Source of the DNA: CAYPPG01 sp964412555
Lineage (GTDB): Bacteria > Hinthialibacterota > Hinthialibacteria > Hinthialibacterales > Hinthialibacteraceae
Direction of reading: 5' to 3'
Assembly: GCA_964412555.1 (NCBI GenBank)
Contig: CAYPPG010000015.1
Coordinates: 1 to 64,000, forward strand
Length of the DNA: 64,000 nt
The notes under the pieces: generated by a model
What the model was told of the DNA's origin: nothing
The model's database searches: none
What the model saw: the letters and a program-made list of their open reading frames with translations, nothing else
Shown: positions 60,585 through 64,000 of the stretch, one piece after another
Layout: each line of letters begins with the position of its first letter
Numbering within the stretch: the stretch's first letter is position 1
Position numbers and translations under genes: made by a program

Positions 60585-63242
60585 TTAAGATATTAGTAAT
60601 TTCAGTTGTTTGGCCAATCGTTCGTGTTCCGATTTTTCTTTCTCGAATTGATTCCGCTCTTTCTCGACGACTGCTGCCGGTGCGCGTTCGGTGAATTGCG
60701 TGTTCGAGAGTTTCTTTTCTCGCTTTGCAATATTGGCGCTCAGTTGATCGAGTTGTTTTTTCAATCGATCGATTTCTTGCTGTTCCACTTCTGCCGGCCA
60801 GTGCACGCGAATCTCGCATCCGTCTACAATGCCTACTGATGATGCGGGATGTGGTTTCAAATTCGAGCCGGCGATCAATACATCATTTATTTTACACAAC
60901 GTTCGGATGTGAGGATAGTATTTGTTCAAAAATTCTTCATCATTCACGTTTGGCGTCAGAAATTCGACCGTGGTTACTGTCGAGGGGGCAATGCTCAATT
61001 CACCGCGAATATTTCGGATGGTGTACACGAATTGCTGGAATTTCACCGCATCCGCTTCAAGGCTATCGTCGATCCGTTCCGTTTCTGGTTTGGGATAAGT
61101 TGTGCAAGAAATACTGACTTGGTCTTCTTCAGGGATTCCCAGCGATTTCAGAATCTGCCAGATTTCTTCGGTGATGAAGGGAACAAAGGGATGCAGCATT
61201 CGGAGCGCGCATTCCAGCACTTTAAGCGCAATTGTTTTGACGGCAAGTTTGGCTTTTTCGTCATCCCCGTACAGGCGGGGTTTGATCAGTTCCAGATACC
61301 AATCGCAGTACTCATGCCAAATAAATTGATACAGAGCTTCCGAGGATTCATTGAATTTATACTCTTCCATCCCTTTCCGGGCGGCTGCAATGGTATGTTG
61401 CAGGCGGGAAAGAATCCAGCGGTCCGGCCATTCAAGTTGGGAATCGGGGATGTCTTCCTCTAATTTGTCTCCTTCATCGACGGTGGCCATGATGAGCCGG
61501 CTGGCATTCCAGATTTTGTTGGTGAAATTGCGATATCCCTCGATCCGTTCTTCCGCCAGATTGATGTTCCGTCCCTGTGCCGCAAGAATAGCGAGCGTGA
61601 AGCGGACAGAATCGACGCCGTATTGTTCGATGACGTCGATGGGATCAATCGCATTTCCAAGAGATTTGGACATCTTTCGTCCCTGTGCATCGCGAACCAG
61701 TGCGGTGATGTAGACATCGCTGAAGGGCACTTCTTTCATGATATAAAGCCCCATCATAATCATCCGCGCGACCCAAAAATAAATAATGTCGTGTGCCGTG
61801 ACCAGAACGGTTGTGGGATAGAAGAAGTCCAACAGTGCTGTATTGTCCGGCCAACCCATGGTCGAGAACGGCCAGAGGGCGGAGGAGAACCAGGTGTCCA
61901 AAACGTCTTCATCCTGCCGTATATCCGTGCTTCCACAGTGAACGCACCGGTCGGGATCGGTACGGGTTACCGTTTCCTTGTTGCAGTCCTTGCAATACCA
62001 AACCGGAATCCGGTGTCCCCACCAGATCTGCCGGGAGATCGGCCAATCCCGAACGTTTTCCACCCAGGCGAAATAAGTATTTTCCCAACTTTTTGGGATA
62101 AATTGGGTTCTGCCTTCGCGAACCGCTTTCAAGGGGGCTTCCATCAACGGTTTCATTTTGATAAACCATTGCAAGGATAAATACGGCTCGATGAAGGTAT
62201 TGCAACGGTAGCATCCACCGACCCGGTGATCCATATCGTCGATTTTTTCGATCAATTCCTGCTCATTGAGATCTTTGACGACTTGTTCACGGGCCGCGAA
62301 TCGATCCAGTCCTTGATAGGGACCTCCGTTTTCATTGATAGTGGCGTCATCGTTGAAGATATTGACTTGGGGGAGATTGTGCCGTTTGCCGACTTCGAAG
62401 TCGTTGATGTCGTGCGCCGGGGTAATCTTCAATGCGCCGGTTCCGAATTCCTTATCCACATACGAATCGGCAATGACCGGAATCTTTCTTTCGAGCAGGG
62501 GTAAAATCACTTCTTTGCCGATGATGTTTTTATACCGCTCGTCTTCGGGGTGAACCGCGACGGCCGTATCACCGAGTAGAGTTTCGGGACGGGTGGTGGC
62601 GATGGTCAAGTGACCGGAGCCATCCGCGAATTGATAGTGAATATGATAAAATTTTCCTTTCTCATCCACATATTCCACCTCGTCGTCGGATAAGGTAGTA
62701 TGGCATCGGGGGCACCAATTGACGAGATAGTTTCCGCGATACAAAAATCCCTCTTCGTAAAGGCGGACAAACACTTCGCGAACGGCGCGGGAGCATCCTT
62801 CATCCATGGTAAAACGTGTTCGAGACCAATCACAGGACGAACCGAGATATTTTAACTGATGAATGATGGCGTCGCCGTATTCCTGTTTCCATTCCCAGAT
62901 TCGTTCAATCAGTTTTTCCCGTCCCAAATCATGACGGCTTTGGCCTTCTTGAGCGAGTTGTTTTTCGACGACGTTTTGGGTGGCGATTCCGGCATGATCG
63001 GTGCCGGGCATCCACAAGACCTCGTATCCTTCCATCCGCTTCCAGCGGCAAAGAATATCTTGCAATGTATTGTTCAAGGCATGTCCGATGTGCAATTTTC
63101 CGGTGACGTTCGGAGGGGGGATCACGATTGAAAAAGGCTTTTTCTCCGGATTTGGTTCCGCTCGGAACAGTCCCTGATCCACCCAAAATTGATACCATTT
63201 TTCCCGTGAGGCTGAAGGGTCATACCGTTTTGGCAAATCCAT
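60585..63242 (-). CDS. valS: Valyl-tRNA synthetase
   Basis: ValS (885 residues) charges tRNA-Val. The class I HIGH motif is in PPPNVTGKLHIGHALN and KMSKS in GRKMSKSLGNAIDPIDV. The editing domain includes TTRPETLLGDTAVAVHPED. Zinc-like cysteine pairs appear in NWCPRCHTT and WYCKDCNKE. The C-terminal coiled coil (EQQEIDRLKKQLDQLSANI) is complete. No T-box is visible upstream. The gene appears monocistronic; a 132-base gap separates it from the antitoxin gene. Confidence 0.97.
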   Translation of the reverse strand: MDLPKRYDPSASREKWYQFWVDQGLFRAEPNPEKKPFSIVIPPPNVTGKLHIGHALNNTLQDILCRWKRMEGYEVLWMPGTDHAGIATQNVVEKQLAQEGQSRHDLGREKLIERIWEWKQEYGDAIIHQLKYLGSSCDWSRTRFTMDEGCSRAVREVFVRLYEEGFLYRGNYLVNWCPRCHTTLSDDEVEYVDEKGKFYHIHYQFADGSGHLTIATTRPETLLGDTAVAVHPEDERYKNIIGKEVILPLLERKIPVIADSYVDKEFGTGALKITPAHDINDFEVGKRHNLPQVNIFNDDATINENGGPYQGLDRFAAREQVVKDLNEQELIEKIDDMDHRVGGCYRCNTFIEPYLSLQWFIKMKPLMEAPLKAVREGRTQFIPKSWENTYFAWVENVRDWPISRQIWWGHRIPVWYCKDCNKETVTRTDPDRCVHCGSTDIRQDEDVLDTWFSSALWPFSTMGWPDNTALLDFFYPTTVLVTAHDIIYFWVARMIMMGLYIMKEVPFSDVYITALVRDAQGRKMSKSLGNAIDPIDVIEQYGVDSVRFTLAILAAQGRNINLAEERIEGYRNFTNKIWNASRLIMATVDEGDKLEEDIPDSQLEWPDRWILSRLQHTIAAARKGMEEYKFNESSEALYQFIWHEYCDWYLELIKPRLYGDDEKAKLAVKTIALKVLECALRMLHPFVPFITEEIWQILKSLGIPEEDQVSISCTTYPKPETERIDDSLEADAVKFQQFVYTIRNIRGELSIAPSTVTTVEFLTPNVNDEEFLNKYYPHIRTLCKINDVLIAGSNLKPHPASSVGIVDGCEIRVHWPAEVEQQEIDRLKKQLDQLSANIAKREKKLSNTQFTERAPAAVVEKERNQFEKEKSEHERLAKQLKLLIS

Positions 63243-63499
63243 CTCTGTTTCCTTCTCTATTGTTCAAGACTGTGGTTGAAATGATTCTATGGAATCAAAT
63301 TGATGACTTTGGTGTAATCGAAAAAGTATAGGAGGTGGTGAAGGGTTCGCAAAGTGGTGTTGGGAGTATGGGGGACTCTATACGATCGCTCTTCGCGCTA
63401 AAATAAAAGCAAATCGATCGTGCTTAATCGTGCAAAAGAAACCGGAATATTGCTCTACCATACTCAATCGGTGGGAACCATATACCCAATACCCAAAAG

Positions 63500-63524
63500 C
63501 GAGCGGGACGCATGCTCTACCCAT
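63500..63524. repeat. Possible short GAGCGGGACGC-type repeat
   Basis: GCGAGCGGGACGC followed by a CTCTACCC word resembles the style of the other dispersed elements, but there is no second full copy in the window. The ~290 bases between valS and the Uma2 remnant otherwise show nothing I can assign. Confidence 0.25.
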
Positions 63525-63535
63525 TTCTAAGAAAT

Positions 63536-63742
63536 TCATCCCGTTAGACTGGAGACATTGAGTTCTATTTCCGGGAATGCTTGGGGGACGATTGTTTTAT
63601 CCGATGTTCGGATTTCTTTTTTGAGGTATTTTTCCCTTTCCGGTTGTTGGTAGATTTTGATGCATTTCTTATCCACATCGATGATCCAATATTCTGGAAT
63701 CCCGTGTTTTGCATATAAGGGAATTTTTTTATTTTATATACC
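63536..63742 (-). pseudogene. C-terminal remnant of a Uma2-family (DUF820) nuclease
   Basis: The minus strand reads KKIPLYAKHGIPEYWIIDVD and continues DKKCIKIYQQPEREKY, then ends FPEIELNVSSLTG at a stop (63536-63538). KIPLYA.HGIPEYWIiD is the hallmark of Uma2 endonucleases. The first ~110 residues, including part of the nuclease core, are gone: the homology begins directly at the end of the sulfatase gene, with a TAA upstream in frame. Confidence 0.8.
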
Positions 63743-64000
63743 CAGTCTTTTCCGGTTTATATCCCCAGGTGGGCGGTTCTTTTTTGTATTCGCGTGGTTC
63801 CGTGCGTGCCGTTTTGAGATACGTTTCGATTTTGGCGGCGATTTCGGGGTGCTTATCTGCGATGTTGTTGGATTCACCGATGTCGGTTTGCAGGTTGTAT
63901 AATTCAAGCGGCTTGTCTTTACCGGCTCGCAGTGCTTTCCATTTGCCCATGCGCACCGCCTGGTGGCCGCGTTGGGTTTCCCAATAATGATACTCCCGTT
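63729..64000 (-). CDS. Sulfatase, C-terminal part (cut by window end)
   Basis: The frame is open to the window edge and ends at 63729. Visible sequence is REYHYWETQRGHQAVRMGKW, then KALRAGKDKPLELYNLQTDI, the usual C-terminal region of arylsulfatases (FYWE...QAVRMGKWKALR), followed by a short tail ending KPEKTGYIK. Active-site residues lie beyond the window. It is the third sulfatase here, on the minus strand. A Uma2 remnant abuts its 3' end. Confidence 0.88.
   Translation of the reverse strand, partial: REYHYWETQRGHQAVRMGKWKALRAGKDKPLELYNLQTDIGESNNIADKHPEIAAKIETYLKTARTEPREYKKEPPTWGYKPEKTGYIK

Noticed and set aside
60469..60819. A 116-codon minus-strand frame overlapping the valS C-terminus
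   Set aside because: It is an alternate frame of the valS coiled coil and contains no independent features.
63243..63535. Gap after valS examined for T-box or gene remnants
   Set aside because: No T-box specifier stem, antiterminator or protein homology was recognisable in any frame.

Overview
The window reads as chromosomal DNA from an uncultured, Gram-negative-type heterotrophic bacterium. The evidence is the many Sec and Tat signal peptides, secreted sulfatases, G-type pseudopilins, a secreted C25 peptidase and a family profile (Gfo/Idh/MocA oxidoreductases with Tat signals, sulfatases, FGGY kinase, SSS symporter, Tm-1-like protein) typical of PVC-related and neighbouring candidate phyla that degrade polysaccharides. 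I cannot place it at phylum level from the sequence alone. Most intergenic spacing is loose, with short palindromic repeats and decayed gene ends.

Layout. 1-0.5 kb: the 3' end of a tyrosine recombinase pointing at the 3' end of a tRNA-Pro(GGG) gene, probably the border of an integrated element lying to the left. 0.7-14 kb: sugar isomerase-like TIM barrel, an isolated FliK-like protein, an enolase-superfamily remnant, MsrB, two sulfatases, a Gfo/Idh oxidoreductase with a UPF0104 membrane protein, a YgiT-type zinc protein, DeoC and a 1066-residue secreted fusion (thioredoxin-like, TolB-like propeller, lipoprotein-carrier-like, TlpA, beta-sandwich). 14-21 kb: a frameshifted membrane protein, a DUF1349-like secreted protein, MntA/HepT, a DUF433 remnant, a DUF6364/PIN pair between 43-bp direct repeats, the Tm-1-like/PEP-hydrolase-like/cupin operon, and a Phd antitoxin with only the tail of its VapC. 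21-28 kb: cation transporters (KefB-type, CBS-MgtE, NhaA), a broken YugP peptidase and a large GH20-like secreted protein. 28-39 kb: MtaB, an AbrB-like/PIN pair, two Gfo/Idh proteins, FtsY, a DUF3782-type coiled-coil nuclease, two related secreted proteins and a pseudopilin. 39-53 kb: a fourth Gfo/Idh, a TPR protein, two tandem MNT/HEPN modules (one broken), ArgC, an 1802-residue C25 peptidase, a xylulokinase-type FGGY kinase and an Rpn-family nuclease. 53-64 kb: SSS symporter, two paralogous pseudopilins, a lone microcompartment shell protein, a zinc-ribbon protein, a TPR protein, MiaB, an antitoxin/VapC pair, ValS, a Uma2 remnant and the C-terminal end of a third sulfatase.

How the genes fit together. 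Sulfatases, oxidoreductases, sugar isomerase, GH20-like protein, FGGY kinase, DeoC, SSS symporter and the shell protein point to uptake and breakdown of (sulfated) glycans and aldoses, but they are scattered rather than in one operon. Housekeeping genes (ftsY, miaB, mtaB, valS, argC, msrB) are interspersed. The most unusual aspects are the density of toxin-antitoxin modules in every state of decay, the truncated gene tails next to intact genes, and several families of short dispersed palindromes sitting at gene ends. Four of the broken genes differ from an intact frame by a single base, so uncorrected sequencing indels must be considered along with real pseudogenes.
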